Shown one piece after another: positions 23,576 through 31,909 of a stretch of DNA of 64,000 nt. The DNA lies in NCBI GenBank assembly GCA_964599635.1, contig CAZRGM010000039.1:186001-250000 (forward strand). Direction: 5' to 3'. How positions within the stretch are numbered: position 1 is the first letter of the stretch; the number at the start of each line of letters is the position of its first letter. The position numbers and the translations under genes were made by a program. The notes beneath the pieces were generated by a model. That model did no database searches and was not told the origin of the DNA. It was given only the letters and a program-made list of their open reading frames with translations. This DNA is from WJMT01 sp964599635. Lineage in GTDB: Bacteria; Acidobacteriota; Aminicenantia; Aminicenantales; Aminicenantaceae.

Positions 23576-25252
23576 ATGGGAAACAAGAATCCCGATGCTC
23601 TTTCACCTCCATCTATCGATAAGTCTTTTGAAGACCCTTGGAATATTCTTCAAATAGACCTTGATGCCTTGAGGTCTAATTACAGACTTCTTAGATCAAA
23701 AGTCCCTAAGCAATGTCCTTTTTTTGCGGTGGTGAAGGCAGATGCCTATGGACATGGGATAAGAGAGGTGGCTAAAGTTCTTTCAGAGGCGGGATGCCGA
23801 CATTTTGCGGTGGAATCTCCTCAAGAGGCGATACGTATTCGGAACCAGGGAATTCAAGATGAAATCTTACTTCTGAATCCAATCCCCGACTGGATGGCTG
23901 AGATGGCTGTCCGGCATAACTTAAGTGTTTCAGTGATACATCCTTCCATATTGGATCCTCTCGAAAAAGCAGCGGAGGAGGTGGGAAAGATAGGCCCTGT
24001 TCATTTGAATATGAATGTGGGTCTTAACCGATTGGGTATCGCTCCTTCTAAGTTGGTATTCATTGCCGAACAGATCGCCTCCAAGCCTCATTTAAAATTA
24101 GAAGCTTTATTTGGCCAGCCCAGGACACCCGAAACAGCATTGAAGGCATTTGATAAGTTGAAAAAGGGCTATGAGTTATTAAAGGACAAAAATCACCATC
24201 CTCGTTACTTGCATTTTGCAAACAGCACCACTTTTCTTGCTCATCCAGAAACCAGAAGAGAGGGAGTGAGAATCGGAATTCTTCTGTATGGAGTTTTGCC
24301 TATGGAACAGCACAGAGAAAAAGGTCCCTCTATCGGGGTTAAGCCAGTAATGAGCCTTGAAACTGAAATTGTGCAGATTCGGAATTTATCCAAAGGAAGC
24401 CAAATCGGATATCATTCAAAAAGAAAAATCGAGAAGGAAACCAGGATTGGAATTATTCCCTTAGGATATTACCATGGATTAAACCGAAAGATGATTCAGA
24501 AGGCTTATGTTTTTATTCGAGGGAAAAGAGTTTATTTTGAATCCGGGATTTCCATGAATTCTTCACCATTAGACATCACAGATCTTCCTGATGTTGAGAT
24601 AGGGGACAAGGTGATTATTATAGGCAAACAGGGAGACAAAGAGATTAGTGTGAATGACTTGGCCGGGCAGTCAGAGACTATAGGAGCCGAAGTCATGATG
24701 AGTTTTGGAAGAAGTCTTATCCGGACGTATAAGATGTCTAATAAGGATTCTCAAACTCAGTTGAAACTTAAACAAAAGAAAAGTGATGATATGATCATCA
24801 GGTTTTCCCAAACTTTAAAAGAACTCCCCCAGTGGATCAGTTATAATGAATTAGTGACTTTTCTCAAGGCCAATTTAAAACCTCACCAAAAGTTAGAGGA
24901 GAGAATTTATAAAACATTGGATTATGCTCTTTCTTCAAATCCCCGGGGATCAGGTTACATGATTTTGGCTACTGTGGGGAAAAAAATTTTAGGTGTTGCC
25001 GTATGCATCCATACGGATACCGCAGGATTCATTCCGGAAAACATCATTGCCCATCTCTGTGTTCATAAGGATTATCGAAATCAAGGGATTGGAACCAGGC
25101 TTATCAGAGAAGCGATTGCCTGTTCCAAGGGGCCTATGAAAATTCATATAAGAAAAAACAATCCGGCGGCTAGGTTTTTAAAAAAATTTGGTTTCAAACA
25201 AGACTATTTAGAAATGCGGTTACAGAAAGGAGATGAATCAGAGAATGACTGA
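23576..25252 (+). CDS. Alanine racemase fused to a GNAT acetyltransferase
   Basis: A 558-residue two-domain protein. Residues about 20-385 are a fold-type III PLP racemase: PLP Lys54 in FFAVVKADAYGHG, the MNVGLNRLGI loop, and the second-domain Tyr in GSQIGYHSKR. Residues about 400-555 are a GNAT domain with HLCVHKDYRNQGIGTRLIREAI and the C-terminal RFLKKFGFKQDYLEMRL. Alanine racemases are normally about 370 residues and lack this extension. The fusion may racemise and then acetylate an amino acid, or act on a non-alanine substrate. It overlaps the downstream methyltransferase, suggesting a specialised pathway rather than cell-wall D-Ala supply. Confidence 0.85.
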   Translation: MGNKNPDALSPPSIDKSFEDPWNILQIDLDALRSNYRLLRSKVPKQCPFFAVVKADAYGHGIREVAKVLSEAGCRHFAVESPQEAIRIRNQGIQDEILLLNPIPDWMAEMAVRHNLSVSVIHPSILDPLEKAAEEVGKIGPVHLNMNVGLNRLGIAPSKLVFIAEQIASKPHLKLEALFGQPRTPETALKAFDKLKKGYELLKDKNHHPRYLHFANSTTFLAHPETRREGVRIGILLYGVLPMEQHREKGPSIGVKPVMSLETEIVQIRNLSKGSQIGYHSKRKIEKETRIGIIPLGYYHGLNRKMIQKAYVFIRGKRVYFESGISMNSSPLDITDLPDVEIGDKVIIIGKQGDKEISVNDLAGQSETIGAEVMMSFGRSLIRTYKMSNKDSQTQLKLKQKKSDDMIIRFSQTLKELPQWISYNELVTFLKANLKPHQKLEERIYKTLDYALSSNPRGSGYMILATVGKKILGVAVCIHTDTAGFIPENIIAHLCVHKDYRNQGIGTRLIREAIACSKGPMKIHIRKNNPAARFLKKFGFKQDYLEMRLQKGDESEND

Positions 25253-26321
25253 TTTTAAAGAAAAGTATAAAAAAGACAATGTTGCCTGGGATAAATGTGC
25301 GGAAATCTATGAAGCGCAGATTGTTGGAGGTCATCCTGATATCTATGCTTTTGAAAGTTTTGAGGAAGATTTTTTAGATCGTCTTCTGCTCTATCTGATA
25401 GAGCAGCAAAACCGTCCGATTAAGATTCTTGATTTAGGTTGCGGTTCAGGAAGGCTGCACTTGAGGTACGGAGCCAAAACTGTCCCTAATGAAGAGATAG
25501 TGAAATATTCTAGACTGAGAGAAATCAAAAGAACGCGCCCTGAGTTGGCCTATGACCCTGAACTTTCAAAAGGATTAGCTGAGGTTTGGGGAATTGATTT
25601 CTCGTTAAAAATGATTAAGCTGGCAGAGGCGAAAATCAAGGAAGCTCAGTTAGAACGAGCTCAGAGTGTTCCTTTGACTCTGAAGCAGGGTTCTGCGTTT
25701 GAAATCAATGAAGAACCAAAGGAGATACTTCCTGTGGCTGTGAATCTTATCAATTCAATCTGTGTGATGCAGGGACCTGAGGGAGCTGTTAAGCTGTTTA
25801 AATCTATGCGAAAAGGGGTTGAGAAAGCGGGAGGGATTGCCATTATATCTAACTATCAACGGGAATATATTGAAAGTTATGGTCTGGGTCAGTATGAGTC
25901 AACCCTTGATGTTTCAGGTCATCCCCGGTGGATGGTGCCTGATACCTATGCCTCTTCTGAATATAAGTTTATACCTAAGCATTATATCCGCGCTTACACC
26001 CAAGAGCCCAGCCTTTATGTGGATGTTTATGATAAAGAAGGAGTTTTAGTAAAAGAGGATCATGTTCTCAAAAGAGATCCCGCACGGATAAGAGAAGTCA
26101 TAAAGACGGGTCAGATCCGGACTCATACGGATTATGAATCCCACTGGTACAGTTTTGATCAGATGGAAGAGTGGATTCAAACCTATTGGAAAGATGCTGG
26201 TGAGGTTTATCATTTTGAAACCTCCCGATTAGATAAACTTCGGGCTGAACCAGCCCAGATGTCTATCTTAGATTCTGGGGACCATCTCAAGGAATTATTC
26301 AAACGCTGGAAATTGATTTAA
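25245..26321 (+). CDS. Class I SAM-dependent methyltransferase
   Basis: About 358 residues from ATG 25245; an ATG at 25233 sits directly on the AAGGAG site and is unlikely. Motif I is IKILDLGCGSGRL, and the motif II/III region is VWGIDFSLKMIKLAEAKI followed by AVNLINSICVMQGPEG. The C-terminal third is rich in Tyr, Trp and acidic residues and probably forms the substrate pocket. The gene overlaps the racemase-GNAT gene by eight bases and is followed four bases later by a symporter, so the three are one operon. The substrate is unknown; an amino acid derivative is a reasonable guess from neighbours. Confidence 0.75.
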   Translation: MTDFKEKYKKDNVAWDKCAEIYEAQIVGGHPDIYAFESFEEDFLDRLLLYLIEQQNRPIKILDLGCGSGRLHLRYGAKTVPNEEIVKYSRLREIKRTRPELAYDPELSKGLAEVWGIDFSLKMIKLAEAKIKEAQLERAQSVPLTLKQGSAFEINEEPKEILPVAVNLINSICVMQGPEGAVKLFKSMRKGVEKAGGIAIISNYQREYIESYGLGQYESTLDVSGHPRWMVPDTYASSEYKFIPKHYIRAYTQEPSLYVDVYDKEGVLVKEDHVLKRDPARIREVIKTGQIRTHTDYESHWYSFDQMEEWIQTYWKDAGEVYHFETSRLDKLRAEPAQMSILDSGDHLKELFKRWKLI

Positions 26322-26324
26322 TTT

Positions 26325-27725
26325 ATGAAGCATCCATGGATTCAGTACACCATCATCCTTGCATATTTTATATTTATCCTTACCAAAGGAATCCGGAAAT
26401 CTAGAGATATAGATGACAGCGATGATTTCTTAGTCGCAGGAAGAAATATTGGGTGGTTTTTTCTTCTCTGCACCATGGGAGCTACGGTCATAGGAGGAGG
26501 AGCTTCCATAGGAGCCATAGGAAAGACCTATGAATGGGGGATACTCATGCTTGTGGTCTCTGCCGCTTGGTACATACATTTTATTTTCTCAGGCCTTTTT
26601 GTAGCTCCCTATTTCAGAAAAGAAAAGCTTTATACAGTAGCCGGTTATTTTGGGAATAGGTATGGGGAGAAAAGCCGCTTTGTAGCCTTTTTATTATCTC
26701 TTATGTTTTCAGTGGGTATGTTGGGAGCTCAAATGGTTGCTTTTGGAAAAATTATCACCACCATGATTCCGGAAGTTCCCTATGTATGGGCCGTGATAGT
26801 CGGCGGTGGCATGGTTATTCTCTACAGTACAGCGGGAGGGCTTCTAGCTGTGATCCATACAGATGTGTTCCAGTTCATAATATTGATAGCTGGATTCCTC
26901 ATAACGCTTTTACTTTGTATGCCTGATTTGCTCGCTCAGGCTTCAAAAATAAGAATGAATATTCCCCAGGAATTTTTTCAAATCGAGGGAGGAAAGGGTT
27001 GGATTTTCTTAATCACTACATTTCTTGCTTTTCTTTTGGGAGAGACATTCTCTCCTGCCTATGCCACCCGATACTGTGTGGGAAGGAATATCAAACAGAC
27101 AAAAAAAGGTTTAGTGGGAGCTGGTGTGTTTCTGGCTGTTCTCTTTCCAGTGATATTATTTTTTATTGCGTTGTACGCCAAGCTTCATTTTCCCAGCATT
27201 GACCCAGAACAGGCTCTGCCTATGACCATATTAAAATTGAATAATCCTTTTTTGGGAGGATTGATTATTGCAGCCCTGATGTGTGCAGTCATGTCTTCGG
27301 CTGATTCTGTTTTGAATTCTTCGACCACCATTTTTGTAAAAGATTTATTCGAAAAGTACATATACAGAGAAAGAAAAAAACACCCTAAAGAGCTGCTGAT
27401 CGCTCGTTCGTTTTCATTTTCATTAGGATTATTCGGTATTGGGATAGCTCTTATCTTGCCCGATATAATAGAACTTTTGTTGTTAACTTATAACTTATGG
27501 GCTCCTGGGATAATCATCCCTGTTATTTATGGAGTATTTTCAAAACATAAATCCAAAAAATTGAATGATTTGATGTTCATTGTTATGGTCATTTCAACCC
27601 TGGCAACAGTAGGATACATGACGATAGGATACCAGCAGGTTATTCAGCCATCCATTGTTGGATTAGGCGTATCCTTTATTGTGTTTTTATCAGGAAGAAT
27701 GATTCAAAAAATAAAGTCAGTGTGA
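26325..27725 (+). CDS. Sodium:solute symporter (SSS family)
   Basis: A 466-residue inner-membrane protein with about 12-13 hydrophobic segments. Family marks include the FLVAGRNIGWFFLLCTMGATVIGGG start, GERYG-like NRYGEKSR, and the Na2-site serines in ALMCAVMSSADSVLNSSTTIFVKDLF. SSS proteins import amino acids, sugars or organic acids with Na+. Position after a racemase/acetyltransferase and methyltransferase suggests uptake or exchange of an amino acid-like compound. No ribosome site is obvious, so it may be translated by coupling. Confidence 0.85.
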   Translation: MKHPWIQYTIILAYFIFILTKGIRKSRDIDDSDDFLVAGRNIGWFFLLCTMGATVIGGGASIGAIGKTYEWGILMLVVSAAWYIHFIFSGLFVAPYFRKEKLYTVAGYFGNRYGEKSRFVAFLLSLMFSVGMLGAQMVAFGKIITTMIPEVPYVWAVIVGGGMVILYSTAGGLLAVIHTDVFQFIILIAGFLITLLLCMPDLLAQASKIRMNIPQEFFQIEGGKGWIFLITTFLAFLLGETFSPAYATRYCVGRNIKQTKKGLVGAGVFLAVLFPVILFFIALYAKLHFPSIDPEQALPMTILKLNNPFLGGLIIAALMCAVMSSADSVLNSSTTIFVKDLFEKYIYRERKKHPKELLIARSFSFSLGLFGIGIALILPDIIELLLLTYNLWAPGIIIPVIYGVFSKHKSKKLNDLMFIVMVISTLATVGYMTIGYQQVIQPSIVGLGVSFIVFLSGRMIQKIKSV

Positions 27726-27826
27726 CCCAATTTCTATTTCATTTTATTTATTTTTTTATCAAAAATGAGCTAAGAGAAAAGATAAAATCTTTTATCTTTA
27801 TCTGGTTAAAAAGAATCCAACAGAAA

Positions 27827-27897
27827 TGCCGGCTGATGTCAGCAAAAGGGGGGTTGATGATGGGAACCAAAAAGGCGGGAACTTTCTCCAGCCGGCA
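27827..27897. repeat. Long hairpin in the 332-base spacer after the symporter
   Basis: TGCCGGCTG (27827-27835) and CAGCCGGCA (27889-27897) form a perfect nine-base stem closing a 53-base loop. No T-run follows on the plus strand, so it is not a standard terminator. The loop holds a 22-base sequence repeated near 29.7 kb. The remainder of the spacer (27726-28057) is AT-rich with no credible gene apart from the tRNA-Leu promoter. Confidence 0.55.
27854..27875 (+). repeat. Copy 1 of a 22-base dispersed repeat
   Basis: Identical over 22 bases to 29745-29766 on the same strand. Core: GATGATGGGAACCAAAAAGG. It contains GGTT/AACC arms that could form a small hairpin in this copy. Confidence 0.7.
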
Positions 27898-28015
27898 AAA
27901 GAAAGCTTAATTTATTATAGCATAAAATATTAATAATAAAACAATTTTTTTAAATTTAATGAAATTTTTTATATTAAAATGATAGGAATTCATGGAATGA
28001 CTTTCTTAAAGTTTG

Positions 28016-28044
28016 TTGACCTAAAATAAGGAAAATGTTTAAAT
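28016..28044 (+). promoter_or_regulatory. Promoter of tRNA-Leu
   Basis: TTGACC (28016-28021), 17 bases, TTAAAT (28039-28044). A start near 28051 would place the mature tRNA about seven bases downstream. Confidence 0.55.
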
Positions 28045-28057
28045 AGAAGTCACCTCT

Positions 28058-28143
28058 GCCGGAGTGGCGAAATTGGCAGACGCGCTGGACTCAAAATCCA
28101 GTTCTCCTCAAAGAGAGTGTGGGTTCGACTCCCACCTCCGGCA
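28058..28143 (+). tRNA. tRNA-Leu (anticodon CAA)
   Basis: An 86-base class II tRNA. The acceptor stem GCCGGAG pairs with CTCCGGC, with discriminator A. The anticodon stem CTGGA pairs with TCCAG around the loop CTCAAAA, anticodon CAA, reading UUG. A long variable arm (TTCTCCTCAAAGAGAG region) and a T arm with GGGTTCGACTCCC complete it. CCA is not encoded. Confidence 0.95.
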
Positions 28144-28257
28144 CTCTGAAATGTCTTATTTTTCATTAAGAAATTTAATTTCGTTTTTGATTATTTTTTT
28201 GATCACTATTTAACAAACTTAAGAAAGTTGAAAATAAATTCTTGATAATTTTGGGGC

Positions 28258-29439
28258 TTAGTTAAGGATATCTACTTCTATCTCCTCTAAAAGATGGTCT
28301 GCATCGTTTGCAGCTTCTTCATAAGAATCAGCCACAATGGAGAAACAACCTATTCTATCATTATCACTTTTAGGCTTTTTAACAGGAACTCCAAGCTCTT
28401 TATATGGGAAATAAGCAAATTCTTTGTCTGTTTTAGGAAAATTTATAGTATACATACAACCTTTATCAGTGGGTGGAAGGAATCTCTCTGCCCCATATTT
28501 TCCATTCCAGCGTTTCTTAACAACGGGAGTTTCTCCTAAAGCCATAGCTATAACGGATCCAATCATATCCACTCCCATAATATTTGGAGCGAAATCAAAT
28601 ATAACGGGTCCGCTTGCCAGCCTGGGTCCGACGTCGATCACTTTGGGTTGTTCGTTATCAATCACCATGTCTATATGGGCTGCTCCAGTATTGAGTCTAA
28701 GGGCTCTGGCAACGCTCTTGGCTGTTTCTATGACCTTTCCTTGTATTTTCTTAGGTAGATTCGATGGTGTGGTCAAACCAATTGTTACACATTCAGGAGG
28801 CTTTGTGTTGTATTTATCCGTAAGTAAAATCGGTATGAGTTCGCCATTTACAATAAGGCATTCAGCTCCAACGGTAGGGCCTTCAATCCATTCTTCCATA
28901 ATGAGCTTTTTGCTCGGCGAAAATTTTAATGAATAGTTTATATTTTCTTCGAGTTTTTCTTCGTTTTTCACCATGATAAGACCTCTACCTTTTGTCCCGT
29001 CGACGGGTTTCGCTATAAAGGGGAAATCCAACTCTTGAATTTTTTCTTTGGCTTCTTCATAATGACTGCAGCTGAAACCTTTAGGCACCGGAATATTATC
29101 TTTTTGTAACGTCTTTTTTATTTCATGTTTATCGGTAGCTGTCTTTGCTGATTCTACTGGAATTGACGGCAAACCCATTTCATGGGCAACATAAGCCACT
29201 GTTCTCATCCCTAAATTGCTGACCATTGTTGTGATTCCATCTATTTTTTTCTTCCTTGCCATTTCCAGTATTTTTTCTGAATTCATCACATCCACGCATT
29301 CGTGTTCATCCGCTATGGCAAAACCTGGAGCTTCACTGTTTCCGTCAATTGAAATAACCTTTAATCCTTTTTGATTTGCTCTCTGGATCATAGGTATTTG
29401 ATCGTAACTTGCTCCTAATATCATGATTGTCTTTGACAT
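28258..29439 (-). CDS. ATP-grasp ligase, carbamoyl-phosphate-synthase-L/PurK-like
   Basis: A 393-residue ATP-grasp enzyme. The pre-ATP-grasp Rossmann part is MILGASYDQIPMIQRANQKG with an ISIDGN strand. Then come the ATP-binding FIAKPVDGTKGRGLIMV loop, MEEWIEGPTVGAECLI, and the metal site IDMVIDNEQPKVIDVGPRLASG. The last has Asp-x-Gly where most members have Glu-x-Asn. ATP-grasp proteins join a carboxylate to an amine or thiol through an acyl-phosphate. Substrates are unknown and no biosynthetic partners are adjacent. It stands alone, with GGAGG before the start. Confidence 0.75.
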   Translation of the reverse strand: MSKTIMILGASYDQIPMIQRANQKGLKVISIDGNSEAPGFAIADEHECVDVMNSEKILEMARKKKIDGITTMVSNLGMRTVAYVAHEMGLPSIPVESAKTATDKHEIKKTLQKDNIPVPKGFSCSHYEEAKEKIQELDFPFIAKPVDGTKGRGLIMVKNEEKLEENINYSLKFSPSKKLIMEEWIEGPTVGAECLIVNGELIPILLTDKYNTKPPECVTIGLTTPSNLPKKIQGKVIETAKSVARALRLNTGAAHIDMVIDNEQPKVIDVGPRLASGPVIFDFAPNIMGVDMIGSVIAMALGETPVVKKRWNGKYGAERFLPPTDKGCMYTINFPKTDKEFAYFPYKELGVPVKKPKSDNDRIGCFSIVADSYEEAANDADHLLEEIEVDILN

Positions 29440-29771
29440 AAAATTCCTCCACTCTTAACTATCTTGATTTAGAAATTAGGAAATAAAGAAAAACATCATT
29501 TCGAGGGCCTAAATCACATTAACAAATTATGTTACCAAAAAAAGAGGACCGGGTCAAACCGATATCTTTTTACTCAGGAGAGAGTCAAATAAAAGTTTTA
29601 TAAAGGTTTAACGGCTGACCATGATCTCATTTTGAAAATAATAATTTACTTTTTTTTTAGATTTTTTTTAAAAAATTAATCAAAGTGAGAAAAAATCATA
29701 CTGAATCATGTCTTATTAATTAGAAGGATTGAGTGTCCTCCTGTTTGATGATGGGAACCAAAAAGGAATTG
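29440..29771. repeat. AT-rich spacer carrying copy 2 of the 22-base repeat (29745-29766)
   Basis: No credible gene lies in this 332-base gap between two minus-strand genes. Its only distinct feature is the 22-base sequence at 29745-29766, identical to 27854-27875. It ends five bases before the stop codon of the GWxTD gene. A poly-T/poly-A run occupies about 29650-29680. Confidence 0.6.
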
Positions 29772-31898
29772 TTACTTTTTAAGACTTTCAATCAGCTCTT
29801 TGATTTTGTCCTGGTTTGGATTGATTTCCAATGACTTCTCCCAGGCACGTCGAGCCTCTCCCTTGTTTCCCAACTCCATGTAACAGGTACCAATAGAATT
29901 GAGAATTTCCACCACACTCCCCCTTACAGAAAGAGCACTCTGATAATAATAGATAGCTTCTTCATAATGCTTGATCTCCTTGGAAGCTTCACCCAAATAA
30001 TAAAAGAGGTCAAAGTCATCTTGTTTGGATTCTTCAAACGGCCTCAGAATATCTCTTACCTTATTGTATTCTTTAGAAATCAATAGAGCTCGGCAGTAAT
30101 CAAGAGAATAATCCAGCGATTCCGGTGCTCTCTCATAGGCATTGGATAATTCATCCAGTGCTTTTTCCCTTTCTCCTTTATTCAGGTGTTGGATTCCTAA
30201 AATATTTGAATGAAAGGGATCATCAGGTGGGGGGATGGTCTGGGCAGACACCCAGGAACCTGGGATCGACTCATCGGTGATCCTGAATTCCTGGGTTCCT
30301 GATAAGAGCTCTTTTCCGGTTTTATCATAAAGCGAAACCCTGATGGCATATCTTCCAGGTTCTAATCTTTCTAAAGAGATTTCCTCTAGAAAATCGCGGC
30401 TGCTTTGGTATTCGCGAATTGTTTTATTAAAAGTAAGAGAGGTCTGTCCTTGTTTAAAAAAAGTATATTTCAGAATTCCTTCTTCCCTGAGTATAGGGGG
30501 CAAGTTATATATCTGGAAGAAAAGGTAAAGCCTGTCTTCTCCCAGAAAAGTATTTCTTAATGTGGGATAAATCTGCATATTCCCAACCTGATAAGCTCTG
30601 TGGATTTTTCCTTGCTGAATGTCTTTTTTTATGTTTCGAGCTAAGATCAGGGAGCTTATCTGAAGCTGTTCGGTAGGAGGGACCCTTAATTGGGTTTCAA
30701 AGGAGGTGAATTCTTTACTCACAGTGTTTTCCAGAAGAAGGTTGAAGTTAAAGTTCCCTGAAATGATGGGGAAGGAGTCATAGAGATGAAAAGGCCTTTT
30801 GCCTATGGCCTCAAGCTCCTCTTTTTTGAGTTCGATGGGAATATTTCTTTCCATTTGGAAAATGGTCTTGTCTTCTGGATCTGTAACTCTTAGGGATGCG
30901 AGTAAATTGGTGAAATATTTGTCTTTGTAGAAATCCACAGATAGATTTTCAGGAATAATGGTGTAATTCACAAAAAACAGGCCTGAGGGATGCTGAAGCA
31001 CATCCACTTTGGATTGGTTTCCGATGTAATGAACTGAATAGCTGACATCTACGGTGGCTTTGTGTTCCAGAAATTCATAGGCATAATCTTCATCCAATTT
31101 TTTGGTGGGGTAAGTCTCCACTTCTTTGATAAAAATGGCTGAGGGAAGCCTGTAGGTATAACCTTTTCTCCCTGGAAAGTTAGAAAGAGAGGCATCGGCC
31201 AGTTCATGTCCCACATTATCTTTGAGGATCATGTAAGCTTGGATATCTCTATTATCAAGTGAATGAGCCATGGTCCCTATTTCGTTTGCAGTCGCTTCAT
31301 CCAGTTGGAAACCGCCTTCATCATCAAAATCTGCCAAATCAGGGTATTTTTCGTGATAAGGAACCAGGTCCTTGGGCCCATCCCGCATAGGATTGTAAAG
31401 TTCATACACGCCAATCCCTCCTCTTCTGAAAAAAGTGAGGCGGAAATTGGGTTCCTGCCCTAAATCAGGCTTTCCCGTATAATACCAGATCTCGATAGGA
31501 TGGATATCAAATGTGGAGTATCTTTGGACATCGTCCGGAGGACCCAGCATGATGTAAAATTTTCCTCTATCTGTTCTCCATCCTTGGACAGGAGTTCCCC
31601 GGCCAAACACTTTATTAACAAAATCAATTCTAGAGTAGTGCTCTTGCCTTAACTCGTTGCGCGGAGTCCCTGGAGTTGGATCTCTCTGACGCCAAAATTC
31701 CTCGATGAAAAGATCCCGTTCCCGATCTGTCTTTAATGAAAGAAAAACATCTTTTTCTGTTGAAGAAATGATATAAACGACCTCTTCCTGAAGCCACTTT
31801 TTATATTTCTCTGAAAGGTTTTTTATCTGAGCTGAAAATAGACTTAAAGGTATGATCAAAAAAACAATTAAGAGGATTGATGATAATTTTTCTCTCAT
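29772..31898 (-). CDS. GWxTD-domain protein with C-terminal TPR repeats
   Basis: A 708-residue secreted protein. The signal peptide is residues 1-23. A GWxTD domain (about 30-190) contains FIEEFWRQRDPTPGTPRNE and the naming motif QGWRTDRGKFYIMLGPPDD. A beta-rich middle follows (about 230-540, NISVDFYKDKYF-like strands, GRYAIRVSLYDKTGKEL). TPR helices span about 565-705 (KGEREKALDELSNAYERAP, YEEAIYYYQSAL, GNKGEARRAWEKSLEINP). GWxTD proteins are typical of Aminicenantes, Acidobacteria, Ignavibacteria and similar diderms, and their role is not established. It is 11 bases downstream of the outer-membrane protein gene and so likely co-expressed. Confidence 0.85.
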   Translation of the reverse strand: MREKLSSILLIVFLIIPLSLFSAQIKNLSEKYKKWLQEEVVYIISSTEKDVFLSLKTDRERDLFIEEFWRQRDPTPGTPRNELRQEHYSRIDFVNKVFGRGTPVQGWRTDRGKFYIMLGPPDDVQRYSTFDIHPIEIWYYTGKPDLGQEPNFRLTFFRRGGIGVYELYNPMRDGPKDLVPYHEKYPDLADFDDEGGFQLDEATANEIGTMAHSLDNRDIQAYMILKDNVGHELADASLSNFPGRKGYTYRLPSAIFIKEVETYPTKKLDEDYAYEFLEHKATVDVSYSVHYIGNQSKVDVLQHPSGLFFVNYTIIPENLSVDFYKDKYFTNLLASLRVTDPEDKTIFQMERNIPIELKKEELEAIGKRPFHLYDSFPIISGNFNFNLLLENTVSKEFTSFETQLRVPPTEQLQISSLILARNIKKDIQQGKIHRAYQVGNMQIYPTLRNTFLGEDRLYLFFQIYNLPPILREEGILKYTFFKQGQTSLTFNKTIREYQSSRDFLEEISLERLEPGRYAIRVSLYDKTGKELLSGTQEFRITDESIPGSWVSAQTIPPPDDPFHSNILGIQHLNKGEREKALDELSNAYERAPESLDYSLDYCRALLISKEYNKVRDILRPFEESKQDDFDLFYYLGEASKEIKHYEEAIYYYQSALSVRGSVVEILNSIGTCYMELGNKGEARRAWEKSLEINPNQDKIKELIESLKK

Positions 31899-31909
31899 TT
31901 TTTGACTCC

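Noticed and set aside
27853..27880. Hammerhead ribozyme or c-di-GMP riboswitch in the repeated spacer sequence
   Set aside because: CTGATGA/GAAA core and stem II are not formed, and the GEMM landmark bases are absent.
27722..27910. A 62-codon plus-strand frame after the symporter
   Set aside because: No ribosome site, no family resemblance, and it runs through the hairpin and the 22-base repeat.
29548..29570. GACCGGGTCAAA as another copy of the intergenic repeat
   Set aside because: Only about 12 bases resemble the copy near 33176 and the rest does not align.
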